Shown here one piece after another: positions 9,779 to 21,208 of a DNA stretch of 64,000 bases. Both the position numbers and the translations under genes were made by a program. How positions within the stretch are numbered: the first letter of the stretch is position 1; the number at the start of each line of letters is the position of its first letter. This DNA comes from Podocnemis expansa (taxonomy: Eukaryota > Chordata > Testudines > Podocnemididae), in the NCBI GenBank assembly GCA_007922195.1, contig ML682059.1, positions 13,710,747-13,774,746 on the forward strand, in the 5' to 3' direction. Below the pieces are notes generated by a model. That model worked only from the letters and a program-made list of their open reading frames with translations, did no database searches and had not been told where the DNA came from.

Positions 9779-10930
9779 CAGGGATTTATCCAGCTCTCCT
9801 CTGTCCTCTTTGGTTAGGCTAAACAAGCCAAGCTTTCTGAGTCTCATTTAATGGGGTAGATGTTCCATTCCTTGGATCATCCTCATAACCCTTCTTGGCA
9901 CCTGTTCATTTTGAATTCATCTTTCTTAAACATGGGAGAAAAGAATTGTTTCCAGTATTCCAGCTGAGATCGCTCCAGCGCCTTGTATAATGTCAACAAC
10001 TCTTCCTCTTCTCTGTCAGCAATACCTTGCTGTTGCATCTGAGGATTACACTACCCTTTTGCACAGCTGCATCACATAGGTGGCTCATAGTCATCCTGTG
10101 ATTGATCAATATACCCAGGTCCTTCTCCTCCTTTGTCACTCCTAAATGATGCATCCCCACTTCATAGCAAAAGTTCTTGTAGTTAGTCCCTAATTACAAG
10201 AGCTTTCACTTTGCACTATTACATTTCCTCCCATTTCTGTTACTCCAGGTTTCAAGGTCACTTAGAACGTCTTGCCTGATCTTCCAGTCCTCTGTATTAG
10301 CAATACCTCCCACTTTAGTGTTATCTGCAAATTTGATTAACACGTTCCCACTGTTTGTGCTAAACTATTAAACAAAAAATGTTAAAGGATCAGTCCTAGG
10401 ACCTATCTTATGAGGAACTCCATTAGTCACTTCCCTCCATCCTGAGCAGTGCCCTTTCAGTATGGCCTGTTGTAGTCTCCCCTTTAAATAATTCCTTATC
10501 TGCCTTTCAGTTTTCATATTAATCCCCATCTTCTCTAAAGTAACTAATAATTTCCCATGTGGAACTGTATCATATGCCTTCCTGATACCCAGATAACTAG
10601 GATCTACTGAATTTCCTTTGAGGAGATAACTGATTTTTAGACAAAGCAGGAGGTCAGATTAGTCTAGCATAATCTTCCTTTGGTAAACTATGTAGTATTT
10701 TATTCCAATTACCATTTATCTCTATGTCTTTAACTACTTTCACTTTCAAAATTTGATCCAAGACCTGCATACTATTGAGGTCAAACTAATAAGTCCTGTA
10801 GTTTTATGGGTCTCGTTTTTCCATTTCTTAAAGATAAATACCATATTAGCAATTCTCCAGTCACAGACTACTACTCCTAAATTTACGGATTCATTAAAAT
10901 TGTGCCTTGCCTGAATAAAAGGCTGTTAAT
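9779..10930 (-). mobile_element. CR1 LINE, second half of the split copy
   Basis: It continues the CR1 interrupted at 1825. On the minus strand the C-terminal RT region is readable, including 'KFADNTKVGG' (about 10310-10340), where CR1 RTs have a catalytic FADD; the second Asp is changed. 'acaagccaagctttctgagt' marks the join to the 3' part. Many stops and shifts; not functional. 5' truncation near 10930. Confidence 0.8.
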
Positions 10931-11222
10931 TACTAAGAAGCTCACACACATGGCTTTATGATAATAGCATGTATCGATAAGGTGAAGCTGAACTTACAAG
11001 AACAAAAAATAGGAAAAAAGCAATAGGGCTGAGAAATCATTTGTAAGGAAGGCCTGCAAACCCTTACAAACACAGGCAAAATGGCTTTTGGACTATGTTG
11101 CCATTTAACCTGCAACATCAAAATTGAGAAGGATACTCTAAAAATGTTACCTTTCACTGCTGATGAGATTACAGAAGAAAGTAAGGCAAACGCTATCATA
11201 GTCAGCTGTGCAGGGACCAAGA
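10931..11222. other. Unassigned spacer
   Basis: No repeat end, no splice pair and no convincing frame. The 92-codon minus-strand frame here shows no family feature. Confidence 0.4.
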
Positions 11223-11225
11223 CTT

Positions 11226-11742
11226 GGGCTATGTCTACACTTAAAGATTGTTAAATTGAATTAACTTAAATTGAACTAATTAAATCAAGCTAATAATCAT
11301 TAAATTGAATTAAGTTATATTGAATTAACATGGCTCTGGTAGAAATCCAAATCAAACCAGCATGTCTATGGACAAGACTTGCTAATGCTATTTAGGAGCG
11401 GGGCACCATGGGAAGTGTGGCAACATGGCTCCCAAGAAGGGCCATGCCCCCACCAAATATATAGAAAGAGGAAGGCACCTGGGAGGAAGAAGGGCAAAAA
11501 GGATTCATTCGAACTAATGGTTAGTTCCAATTAACATGGCTACACTGGGTTAAGTTGAACTAATAAGTTTGATTTAACTATTGTTTCAAATTTAAGGGAG
11601 GTTTTACAATTTTGAAATGACCTTTCCTTATTTTGAATTGAGGGAGGTCCCTGTTTTGAACTAAGGAAAGCTGGTGTAGCCATGAAACACTTTAAATGAA
11701 TTAATCATCATTAATTCAATTTAAAGTGTAAATGTAGACAGA
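11226..11742. mobile_element. GTCTACAC-terminus miniature element, AATTGAATT type
   Basis: It begins 'gggctatgtctacactt' and ends near 'aatgtagacag'. Arms are of 'ttaaattgaattaa'-like palindromes, with the shared core 'caacatggctcccaagaag' near 11430. The right end is directly joined to, and probably shortened by, the next element. Confidence 0.75.
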
Positions 11743-12694
11743 GGGTGTGTTCACACAGCAGTCTTACTTCGAAACAACAGAGGTTGTTTTGAAATAAGAA
11801 ATGCCCTGTTCACATGACGCACGGTTGTTTCGAAACAACATGTTCCGTTGTTTTGAAACAAGGGCGCTGCTGCGAAACAACTTAAACCCCATTTGGGGTC
11901 ACAACAACGTTGTTTTGAAATGATTGTTTCAAAACAATCCCGTGTGAACTTGTTGTTTCAGAACAAAGTGTTCCGAAACAACATTTGACCCACAGCACCC
12001 TCGCCAGGGTGCTGAGGGCTGTTCCTCAGCCCCAGAAAGGGGGCTGCAGCCCCCGGCGGGGGGGGGAGCTGCTGCGGGGCTGCTCGAGCCCACCACTTGA
12101 GCTGCTCCCAAACCCCGCCGTGGGGTCGGGGGCGCCAGGCTCAAGCCTGCCGCTGCAGGGGCGGGGGTGACTGCAGCCCTGGGATTCCCCGGCACCCCGC
12201 TCCTGTCCCCAGCAGGAGTGGGGCGCCGGGGAATCCCGGGGCGCGCTCACCCCAGCCCCTGCAGTGTCCCCGCCTCCAGCAGGAGCGGGGCACCGGGGAA
12301 TCCCGGGGCCATGCTCACCCCGGCCCCTGCAGCGGCAGCCTGGGCCTGGCGCCCCCGACTCCACAGCGGGGTTTGGGAGCAGCTTGGGTGGCAGGCTCGA
12401 GCAGCCCCGCAGCGGCTCACCCCCCCGCCAGGGGCTGCAGCCCCCTTTCTGGGGCTGCAGGGTGAACCGCGGCAGTGGCTCACCCCCAAGGGGCTGCAGC
12501 CCCCTGAAGCAGGTAAGGAAATAGCATGTTCACAGTGTGAACATGCTATTTCATTTCCCACTTTTTTCCTTATTTCAAACTAACTTTTTGCTAATTGGAA
12601 ATAAATTATTTTGAAACAAGGCGTTATTTCGATATAAGTTGTTTCGGAACAACTTATATTGAAATAACCCTCCATGTGTGAAAGTAGGCATAGA
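11743..12694. mobile_element. Palindromic miniature element, TTCGAA type, with GC-rich core
   Basis: It starts 'gggtgtgttcacacagc', with TTCGAAACAAC arms on the left. A core of about 500 bp (12000-12510) is itself an inverted repeat ('ggggtcgggggcgcc' near 12121 against 'ggcgcccccgac' near 12340). The right arm carries 'ttatttcgatataag', with the end at 'catgtgtgaaagtagg'. The several 60-138 codon frames on both strands arise from the high GC content and the symmetry. Confidence 0.75.
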
Positions 12695-12719
12695 CTTACA
12701 GTTTACTGAGCCACCAGTT

Positions 12720-14905
12720 AATCCTTCAGAAGCCTGGCAGTATAACTTTTGATGAGCTAGCAAATCTGTTTTTAAAAACCATTTCAACCCAACAGTCAGT
12801 CAAACAGTAGAACGATTTAAATGTAACTCTTGGTCAAAGAAAGTGGGGGAATTTGTGCCAGAACTGAGGAAGCTCTCTCAAGACTGTAATTATTGTGTGA
12901 CCCTGACACAAGTGCTGAGAGACAGATTAGTTTGTGGCATTAATGATGACAAAAATGCAAAGGAGATTACTGTCTGAACTGCAGTTAACATTTGAAACAG
13001 CTCTGAAATTGGCTCAGGCTATGGAATCTGAAATAAAAATGTACAGGATTTACAGACCCAGGAGCCTGGGGGGATAGAAATAGCATCCAGAAAACACACG
13101 GTACAGAGCACAAAATTGCAAGGCCACCTGGGAAAGAGATCCAATCAGCTAACATAAAGTATTATCTTTGTGGGGGCAAACACAACCCAAAGGACTGCCA
13201 ATTGAAAAAAAAAAAAAGAGACGTAATATTTGCAGTCTGGTAGGGCACATTCAGAAAATACATTGAAACAAAGCCAGGAAAGCTGACACGAAGAACCATG
13301 ATAAAAAGCTGCCTCATAGCCATGGTACTTTTCTTGTACTTGAGGAGGAAATAGATTTATCTATAGTATAACCAAAACAAATATTCCTAAAATAGGTCCC
13401 ATTTATATTGGTCCACCAAAAAATAAAATGTACAATTTGAGCTCAACAGGGGATGTAGAGTTACTATTCTGAGTTGAGAAGAGCATGAGTCCTTATGGCA
13501 AGATAATGAACCACCTCCTTTCAGAAATGTAGGATACTTTTTAAAACATACACTGGAGAAGCAGTAAAGACAGTGCTTAATTGATATGAAAGAGGTGCCA
13601 GGGCTGAGCCTCAGCAAATCCTGGCACAAATTAAGCACCGGGTGTTGGAAACTGGCAGCTTCTAGCGAGGAACTCAGAGGTGCCAGGGCCATGAACTCAG
13701 GGCTGGCGCAAGATGGTAAGCCCCGTGAGCGCTGCAGGGGGGCGCTGACATTTGAGAGGCCCCAAAATGGGGACTGTGCCATTGCGCTGCCCTGGATGAC
13801 ATCACTCTTCTGCGCCGGTGCCACTGTGCTGCAGGGGAGTGCCAGAAGCCTGAGCACTGTTCCTGCATGAATTGCCAAGCTTAGATGTGCCAGGGTTCAG
13901 CCCCCACAAGCCCCAGCACAAACTGAGCCCTGCCAAAGATAATGGAAGCCATGACGTGAAGCTTCTGCTGCTAGGGTTTGCAGACACTGGCTCTAACTTA
14001 CTTGGTAGACTGTGACCAGCTGATCTTTTGCAGGACCTCAAAGGAAAAAGACATAACTTGAAATCAGATGATCCAGTTCTGGCAAGTGTTATAAACATAC
14101 ATAAGGCAGTGTTTAAAGACTGGCACTCTCAAATGCACTACTGCTCAAATTTACATATACTCAAATGTCACATCTTGTTATTTCAGACCTAGATCTCTAC
14201 TCTTTGCCAATGAAACAAAGTTGACATCGAGTTAAAAAGACTACTGGAATCTGGTATTACTGAACTCACAAAGTTTTCTAAATGGGCTGCACCCGCAGCT
14301 CTAATGCTGAAGGCCAATGGCCCTGTATGCATATGTAGTGGATATAAATCGACTATAAAGAGGATCACTTCCAAAAATTGAGGAACAGTTTGCAGTTTCA
14401 GCAACAGGGCAATTGTCCACAAAGTTAGACATGAGCCACACCTACAAAAACAGTCCATTCTGGAAGAAGATTCCAAGCAAAATGTCACTGTAAATACCCA
14501 CAAAGTACCGGTTAAATATAATCAGTTATCTTTCGGTGTGCTCTCAGCCCCTTCTCTTCCCCAAAGAACCTCAGAGAGTATTGCAAAGAATTTCACACAT
14601 GCCAGTTTATCCGGTTGAGGCACTAATCACAGATAATACAGCTACAGAACCTTTACAAAATGTAGTAGAAACAGGTTTAAGGAACTGGGTTTGCAGCTGA
14701 AAAGGAGTAAGTGTTCCTTCTTGGAAAAGTGTTTGGCATGTAAAATGGATGCCCAGTGACTACAAGAATGAGAGAGTAAAAGGAATTGTGAATACCCCGG
14801 CACACGGGAGTATTGCAGAGCTGAACACTTATTTAGGTTTGCTTAATTACTACTGCAATTTTTTGCCAGATTTACTAATCTTTCTAATTTCTCTGTATAT
14901 ATTAC
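12720..14905 (+). pseudogene. Ty3/Gypsy gag to reverse transcriptase, decayed
   Basis: Gag capsid remains are readable around 12790-13030: 'VPELRKLSQDCNYCVTLTQV'-like sequence, 'LRDRLVCGINDD' and 'LTFETALKLAQAMESE'. A nucleocapsid knuckle at about 13160-13210 reads YYLCGGKHNPKDC, with the first cysteine replaced by tyrosine. A protease-zone remnant lies at 13420-13585. RT follows from about 14210: 'LKRLLESGI', 'KFSKWAAPAALMLK', 'STKLDMSHTY' and 'LNTYLGLLNYYCNFLPDLL' (14820-14880). The usual YxDD motif is not recognisable. Frameshifts and stops are frequent throughout. A block of about 360 bp at 13590-13950 breaks the protease/RT linker. The order gag-PR-RT identifies Ty3/Gypsy. Confidence 0.8.
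13575..13950. other. Insertion inside the Gypsy remnant, with two similar 46-bp blocks
   Basis: 'cagtgcttaattgat..' to 'aaattaagcaccg' (13573-13640) is a short inverted-ended unit of hAT-like look. A second, diverged copy of its middle ('gtgccagggttcagcccc') sits near 13887-13933. The Gypsy frame is readable on both sides but not inside. Origin uncertain. Confidence 0.4.
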
Positions 14906-15065
14906 TTAAGAGGGGGTGGCGTGTATCAGCCCCACCCTGGCCTAAAGAGGTATACAGACTCACTGCAGACTGAGGTGGCAACACCCCTCTGTCTTTGCTG
15001 GGCATGCTCAGTATGGTAAGGGACTAGAGATAGTAGTAATATAGTTCAGTCTGGATGGACTGTTG

Positions 15066-15102
<37 letters not shown>
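15066..15102 (+). repeat. (GCAC)n microsatellite
   Basis: About nine uninterrupted GCAC units. Any peptide read across it is only the repeat (Ala-Arg-Thr-His). Confidence 0.95.
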
Positions 15103-15103
<1 letters not shown>

Positions 15104-15441
15104 TGCCGGCTCTCTCCAAACAACTGTTGCAAACATTTAGGGTCAAGCCAAATCTTTCTGAGGCCTGTCTAGGCTGCCTGATGAACCCTGAAGAGGTACA
15201 GAGCTGTCAGGACCACACTGGCTGGGGTCACCTCCAGAGAATTGTCAAATGGTGCCATCAGTGGGGCTGGCAGTAGCCTAAGGGGCTGGAATGGTGTTAA
15301 AGGGGTGAAACCAGGCACCAGCTGGCATGTTTGGGAGGTTCTCTGCCGAGTTGGTGGCAGGCACCCCCAGTATTGACAGGGCCCTCAACCAGACTTAGGG
15401 TGCTACACTCCCATGGTGGCTCCCCATAACCGTAAGGGGAC

Positions 15442-15598
15442 ATTAGGCCATGCTGCCCTGATTAGAGGGCTGCTTTACTGACTGGCTACTAGACCATACT
15501 GCCCTGATTGCAGGACTGCTTTCTGACCAGCCATCAGACTGCATTGCCCCAAACTGGAAGGCTACTTTGCTGACACAGGCATTTAGGCCACACTAGCC
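15442..15598 (+). repeat. Diverged tandem repeat, unit about 46 bp, 3.4 copies
   Basis: Units start at 15442, 15488, 15533 and 15581 (last partial). Each follows the plan 'at(t)aggcca..ctgccctgat..gg.ctgcttt.ctgac..gcc'. Copies differ by roughly a quarter of positions, so the array is old. Confidence 0.7.
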
Positions 15599-15735
15599 AG
15601 AGGAAAAGGGTGGATACAATTACTCTTGACCTCTCTGCTGTCACACCCCAGAAGAAAACCTAGCAAAGTAGATGTGACTTCATGGCTTTTTCTTACCTTT
15701 CTTCCCCATATACATTACCAGTACTTGTGATGGGA

Positions 15736-16220
15736 CATATCAGCCCTGTAACAAGTGATTAAATAGTGCTGGAAATCAGATCAGGAACCAGCATTTCAGG
15801 ATTCTAAGCCATTGCTGACAAAAAAATAATTGACTTGTGATGCATCACGTTATAGCTGTTTTAGCTCTCTGGTCAGAGAAACCAATTGAATTTGTCCTCC
15901 AGACTCCAACTTCTGCTGAACAGAATCATTCACTGCTAGATTGAGAAGGATTAGCTGTTGTCTTTGGGGTTTAGAAGTTTTACAAATACATACAGAGTTA
16001 TAGGTTTACAATTTGTACTGGCACAACCTGTGAGCTGATTGTTTAATGAGATGAAAGCCAGGCCACAGATACCATCACCCAGAACCCAGAGGTGGGTGGA
16101 GACTTCAGAAGCCTCTGACTATTGCACTATATACAGCATTTGTAAGAAGCTGAAAAATACAAATGCATGAAAATGATAAATAGTGTGTTACTAATGGATT
16201 ATCTCAATACACTTCCAGTG
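15736..16220 (+). pseudogene. Ty3/Gypsy RNase H segment, decayed
   Basis: After 'AFQDSKPLLTKK' come 'EKPIEFVLQTPTSAEQN' (around 15880-15930), 'VVFGV' and 'KFYKYIQSYRFTI' (around 15960-16010), and a tail with 'QRWVETSEASDYCTIYS' (around 16090-16140). This is the order of a Gypsy RNase H and its connection domain. Stops interrupt it at several places. It would digest the RNA strand during reverse transcription. Confidence 0.75.
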
Positions 16221-16329
16221 ACAGGGGTCCAGCTAAAATCAGGATTTAGTACTTGCTAAAATTAGTGAATTTGTGCTAAAGGAATAGTCATAGCTCAAAG
16301 CTGATCAAGACCTCACACCTTACTGTAAG

Positions 16330-19190
16330 TGATGCAGTGAATTTAGTGTGCAAAATGGGTACGTGTGATAGGAGCCTGAGTAATCATTATGGATGTGAAG
16401 TAATAATGGATGAACTCCATAGGACACTCTCAGGTTATATTAAAATGAACTTGTTAGCCTTGCATTTCACGTGGTGGCCAAACACGAATACTGCTAATGG
16501 GATTAAGGAATCTTGTTCTGTTTTTCAAGAAAGTCTAAAAACCTCTGCCTGTGCCACCACTCTGTTCTTGGGAGTGGCCCGCTAAGCCTTGCAGGAGAGA
16601 ACATGTAAGCAAGATGTGAATGGCTGAAGGCACACCCCCTGCTCAGTCGCCTGAAAGGGGACCTTTGTACTTGCATGAGTAAAATTAAGTATGTAGCATT
16701 TCACTGTACCTGAAACTCACCCAGGTGTGCATGTAACCCTTATGCCTAAAAAAGAGCCATCTTTTTCAGGGATCTCTTGAGGATGGGTTATGTTTCTGGG
16801 CAGATTTGGCTGCTCAGATGCAGAAGCTTCTGGAAACTGAGTGAGTGGTTGCATTGATCATGCTCCACAAAGTTTTACTACTGTTGGTGTGGTCAGATGC
16901 CTGAGAGCAGGAGCTGCAGTGACAAGAGCCCAGGTGTTCAGTGTTCATGGAAGAAGCTGGGCCAGGAATGAACAGCAAGATGTTTTCTCCCTTCTGTGGT
17001 GACTTATGCAGCAGAGTTTGTGCAAATGCATATAGGACTAAGGGCTGGTTAACCAGTAAACTGACTGAATGGTGCTGGCTTCATGAAGAAGAGAAAGAAA
17101 AGTCTGCGTGGATTCCTACTTAGGATCCCTGCAAACAAAGAAAAGCCTTGCAACTGAAGGACTTGAACAGAGACTGCAACTGAGATATGGGTGACTCCGT
17201 CTGAATTTTGGGACTCTTGGGTTTCTTTCCCACAATGTTTCTCTTGGGACTGTTCAGTTTAATTTCATTATCTTTTCTTAGGATAAGATTTATTAAGTTA
17301 GTAGTTAATTATACTTCAGTGTTATGTTTATTCTAAGTAGTATTTTAATGTGGGATGGTAACTCTGAGCAATCTTTGCTGTGAGTCCTTTACAGACTGGA
17401 TCTTGAGTCTCCAGCTGCTTTCTCCATAGGGGTTGGGGTTTACCTCTGTTAGGCACTGGGGGGGGCATCTGAAGGTTACGTGCACGTGATGGGAGATGGT
17501 TAGCATGGCTGGTTTGGGGTTACAAATTCCTGTTGTGTTAACTTCTGGGGCAATGAAATATTATCCTTTGATTGCATGAACGAACTGGTAGCAGAACTGT
17601 GTTTTGCCTGTTCTGATGGAAAAGTTACTCTCACTTAAACAGAGCTCAAAGGGGTAGCAGAGGGATTCTCTGGCATTGTAAGAGAAGAAAGGAGGGGTTG
17701 AGCTGGTTCCCAGATGAGATTGTACTAGCCTCCATAAAGGGCTGGTTGCAGGCATGGAGTAACCTATTCCTTCCGTTGGTAAAAGGTAGAGCTAATGATT
17801 TGGTTTGGAGCCAACAGGAAGGTATTCACATGAGCTGAAATTCTCTAAGAGTTGAAATCACTAGAGAAAGTGGGAAACCTTGACTGACAACCAGTGATCG
17901 ATGCCGCCTGCGGACAGTGGGAGTACCATGACCTGTCAGTGCTTGAATGGAGCCAGCACCCAGTGGGAGCCATGAGTGGTGAGCACCTGCAGTTGGTGCA
18001 TGCCAGTATTTGTTAGGAGCTGGGAGGAGGGGACTGGCTGAGCCCTCCAGTGGGGGGAAGGGGTGGAAACTGCAACTACTATGGCCAGTACAGGGGAAAG
18101 TGAGAAGGGAGAAGCAAAGGATAGGTCTCATGTACTCTGTGGTGGGGTGGGTTCTGCTCATTGTGTTTATGAAATCTGCATTGCACTGTTTTCCCAAACC
18201 AGTGCTGTCTGGATATTTCCTCCTTTTTATTAAAAGGTTTCCTTTTTGCACTTGGAGACTGTGCTTGTGAGAAGGGAAGTATTATCTTTTAGAGCACCCC
18301 AGGGGATACAGTGTGATTTCCCTGGAGACTGGATGGGAACTCAAGCTGGTTTGATGTAGTATCATTGATAGGATATGTAGTAATCCTTGGGGAGGAAGGG
18401 GTTAACACTCTTGTCAGTGAGTCCCAGGACAGCCAATAGGAACAAAATGCAGGTTTTTGAATTGGAACAGCTGCCTGGCCTGTGCCTGTTTGGAGGCAGC
18501 AGAGCTCCTGGAAGGATCAGGAGGAGGCCAGAGGAAGGATCCAGCAACATCCTTACCAAAGATAAGTTAAGTTTGTTACTGACCAGGTGTGAGTAGAATG
18601 GGGAATGTTTATTTAGATGCAGTCAGGGTATTTTCTTTGCTTTTGGCTTGTTTTTGGATTTCTCTGTGCTGAGCACACGTACCCCGTCCCACTACCCTGT
18701 AACTACCTAAGTTAATTCCCAGAGAAGCAACTCTGTGTTTTTATCTGTTCTTTTTGATTAAAGATTTTACCTTTTAAGTAAGTTCTGGTTCTGTGTCCTG
18801 GAAGGGCAAGAGGTTTGTGTGCCTGTGCCTCAGACTGCACAGGCAGCTACTAAAGGGGACTCTGTTCCAGTTCCAGCTCATATTGCAGCTGGAATTCACT
18901 CACTTTCCTGAGGGAGGAGTAAAAGTGATTGCAAGTACCTCACAGAAAGGAATTCCCAAGTGCGCCTTACTGGGTTTCAAGAGTTTTTTTACATTTGGGT
19001 GGTGGCAGTGACACCACTCCAAGGCCAGGAACTGGAAGCCTTGGAGAGTTTTAAGAGCAGGCTTTAAGGCCAGTGGCTTTTCAGGCCTGTTGCGAGCCCC
19101 CACCTTCTGCACTCAGAGTGCCAGAGTAGGGAAAAAGCCTTGACAGGATACACAGCCTGGCCCTTTGCTTTTACTGGCTCTGCCTGGCAG
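16330..19190. mobile_element. Large composite insertion in the Gypsy element, LTR-like sequence
   Basis: The Gypsy reading is absent from about 16230 to 19230. The inserted DNA has no long frame but repeated transcript-end features: ATTAAA near 18226 and near 18757. The last 800 bp (about 18360-19145) end 'gccttgaca' and look like an LTR with its poly(A) signal and a long U5-like tail, including 'ctgcactcagagtgccag'. Whether the insert is one element or two or three nested LTRs cannot be settled by eye. Confidence 0.45.
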
Positions 19191-19224
19191 AAGGGTTACA
19201 GTACATACTAATTATGCTGGACTG

Positions 19225-19690
19225 CTTCTGGGGAAAAACATCTTTAATACAAGTGGACACACATTCCAGTTGACTGGATATCTATCCCATGAATGCCACC
19301 AGTAAAGAACTCTCCAGAGAAAAACGACTGATCAGTTTGAGAATCCCTGGTTATCCTGGAGTGTTTGTATCAGATAATGGAAGTTCTTGCATTAGCATAG
19401 AATTCCAACGACTTAAGAATTAGAACAAAATTCAGCATTTTACATCAGGACCTTACCATCCATTGTCAGATGGGTTAGCTGAATGGGCAATTTGGTCACT
19501 TAAAGAGGATATTAAAAGAAAACATGGAGTTACTATAGAAACAAAAGTTACATGTTTAATTTTCAGATAGCACAGCAGTCAACTATAGACCTGACCCTGG
19601 CAGAGATGTTAATAGGAAAGGAAACAAAGGTCAAGGTTAGACCCTATTTATCCATACTTAATGGAAAAAATACATGAGAAATACAAATAT
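19225..19690 (+). pseudogene. Ty3/Gypsy integrase core, decayed
   Basis: The end of the Gypsy polyprotein reads 'MNATSKELSREKRLISLRIP'-like sequence, then 'GVFVSDNGSSCISIEFQRL' (around 19360-19420), 'FTSGPYHPLSDGLAEWAI' (around 19440-19495) and 'LKEDIKRK'. The D-N-G block and the HP-x4-GLAE block are hallmarks of retroviral-type integrases. A stop sits in the frame after 'QRLKN'. The 3' LTR is not recognisable downstream. Confidence 0.8.
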
Positions 19691-21059
19691 GAAATACAAT
19701 CCAGTGTAATAGTGATTGACTGTCTTAGTTTATTTATTATTTGCAATTTGAAATGCGTTACTAATTATTGTTGGTTTTAGAAGTTGTGTAGTAAATGTTC
19801 AAAAAGAGGGCAATTTTCTGACTCTTATGAAGACAGGGCCCAGGTCCAATGGGTCTATTGGGGCCCGTGCCTACCCGCTCACTCCACCAGAGGGGCAGGG
19901 TGAACCGGCCTCAAGGCCGGGCCCTGCGCTCCCATCTCATCCCTGGGGCCACTGCTACACCCTGCCCCTTTCATCTGGCTGCTGAAGGCAGTGGGGGGAG
20001 GCGGTGGGGCAGTGTGGGACAGCACAGAGCCAAGGGAGCTGCAGGGCCTGGGACAGTTGCCCTGATTGCTGCCCCACAAGGACAGTTCTGTATGAACCAA
20101 CCATTGTGGGGAAGAGCAGATAGATAGTTAACAAGGAAATGTGTGCCAGTCTAATTTTAGTTGGTTTGTTGTTGGCAATTGCTGGAATTGGGGGGGCCCT
20201 GCAGAACCACTGTTGCCTGAAAAAGACTGCAGATATCTTAAGGAGCTGCCGTGTACCTTTATGATCCAACAGCTACATTTCTTTCTTTTTCAAATTGAGA
20301 GTTTCCCTAGTGTCCCAGGAAATTCCTAGTGGTTGATTTGAGAATGTTATGAATTTTGTGTGTTAGAAAATACTGATCTTGTTTGTATAACTGGCTGATG
20401 CTGGGAACAATGAACAAAATTTCCCACTGTGCAGCATGTCAATCTGATCAAAAAGTATCTGTCTCTTCAGGTCAATTGTACCTTTTGATTCTTAGATAAA
20501 CAGCTTGTTGGATTTTCATCCATCCAGAATAATAAATCTGAAACATAAGCTTCTGAAAAATGATTCTTAAAGCTAAGACTCTACGGCATTGTTTATTACA
20601 ACAATATTCTGTGTATCTAGATTAGTGTGTCAGCTTTTCTGGTTTAAACCACAACTTACAAGGGTTTGTAACTCAATTATAAAATCCCTTAAACTAAAAT
20701 TCACTATAAAATAAGTCCGAGCAGACAATGGTATATGTTGTTTAGTGTCTTGGGAAAACAACATAAACAGCCTTCCAGGTGTATTTTAGGGTGGTTTTTT
20801 AAATAAGCTTTCTTGTGCATACGTAGAAGTTGTTCCAACAAACCTTTTTATAAAGAATTTGTGACTTGCTACACATGGATTCAGTCAATAGTAACAGTCG
20901 TCTGTTGGGTGGCCTTGGCGTACCAAATGGGACACTGCTAGACCCCAGGGACAATATTTGAAGAAGAAAAGCTTGCATTTGAAGTATTGTGGACATTGAG
21001 GCTGTTAATGACATGGGAAGATTCAAATTTTAACATTGCAAAATTGGCTTTTGGGAGTG
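19691..21059. other. Unassigned stretch, GC-rich middle
   Basis: 19830-20130 is GC-rich, with overlapping frames on both strands and no family feature. 20140-21059 is AT-rich. I see no tRNA, no splice-paired exon that convinces me and no element end. Confidence 0.35.
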
Positions 21060-21208
21060 CCAAAGTACCTGGATTTCAGTGGATGCTCTGTTAGTTGTGC
21101 TTTCACTGGGTGCCCTCCTCTGTAGCACTAGCTCACCTGCTGGTGGATTCTGTTTAAAGTCTTTAAGTCGTGATTTGAGGACTTTAATAACTCAGTCACA
21201 GGCTGGAG
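21060..21208 (+). mobile_element. CR1 LINE 3' end, first part, split by a hAT
   Basis: Plus-strand CR1 3' UTR: 'aaagtctttaagtcgtgatt' and 'ggactttaataactcagtca'. The same sequence, inverted, is at 1330-1370, 40800 and 43200. It continues at 22082. Confidence 0.7.

Larger units (their letters stand above)
14906..15735. mobile_element. Insertion between Gypsy RT and RNase H, unassigned
   Basis: The Gypsy frame is lost after 'LYILLKRG' near 14912 and returns with 'EPAFQDSKPLLTKK' near 15770, so about 820 bp were inserted. The insert holds a (GCAC)n run, a 46-bp tandem array and no protein I can recognise. It begins 'tggcgtgtatcagc', which could be an LTR start, but I see no proven end. Confidence 0.45.

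Noticed and set aside
11929..12583. Frames of 60-138 codons rich in Pro, Gly and Ala
   Set aside because: Product of the GC-rich inverted-repeat core; frames mirror each other on opposite strands.
15055..15276. 73-codon frame starting in the (GCAC)n run
   Set aside because: The N-terminus is only the translated microsatellite; nothing after it resembles a protein family.
19849..20127. 92-codon GC-rich frame, possibly coding
   Set aside because: No motif, no splice context, and an equally long frame on the other strand.
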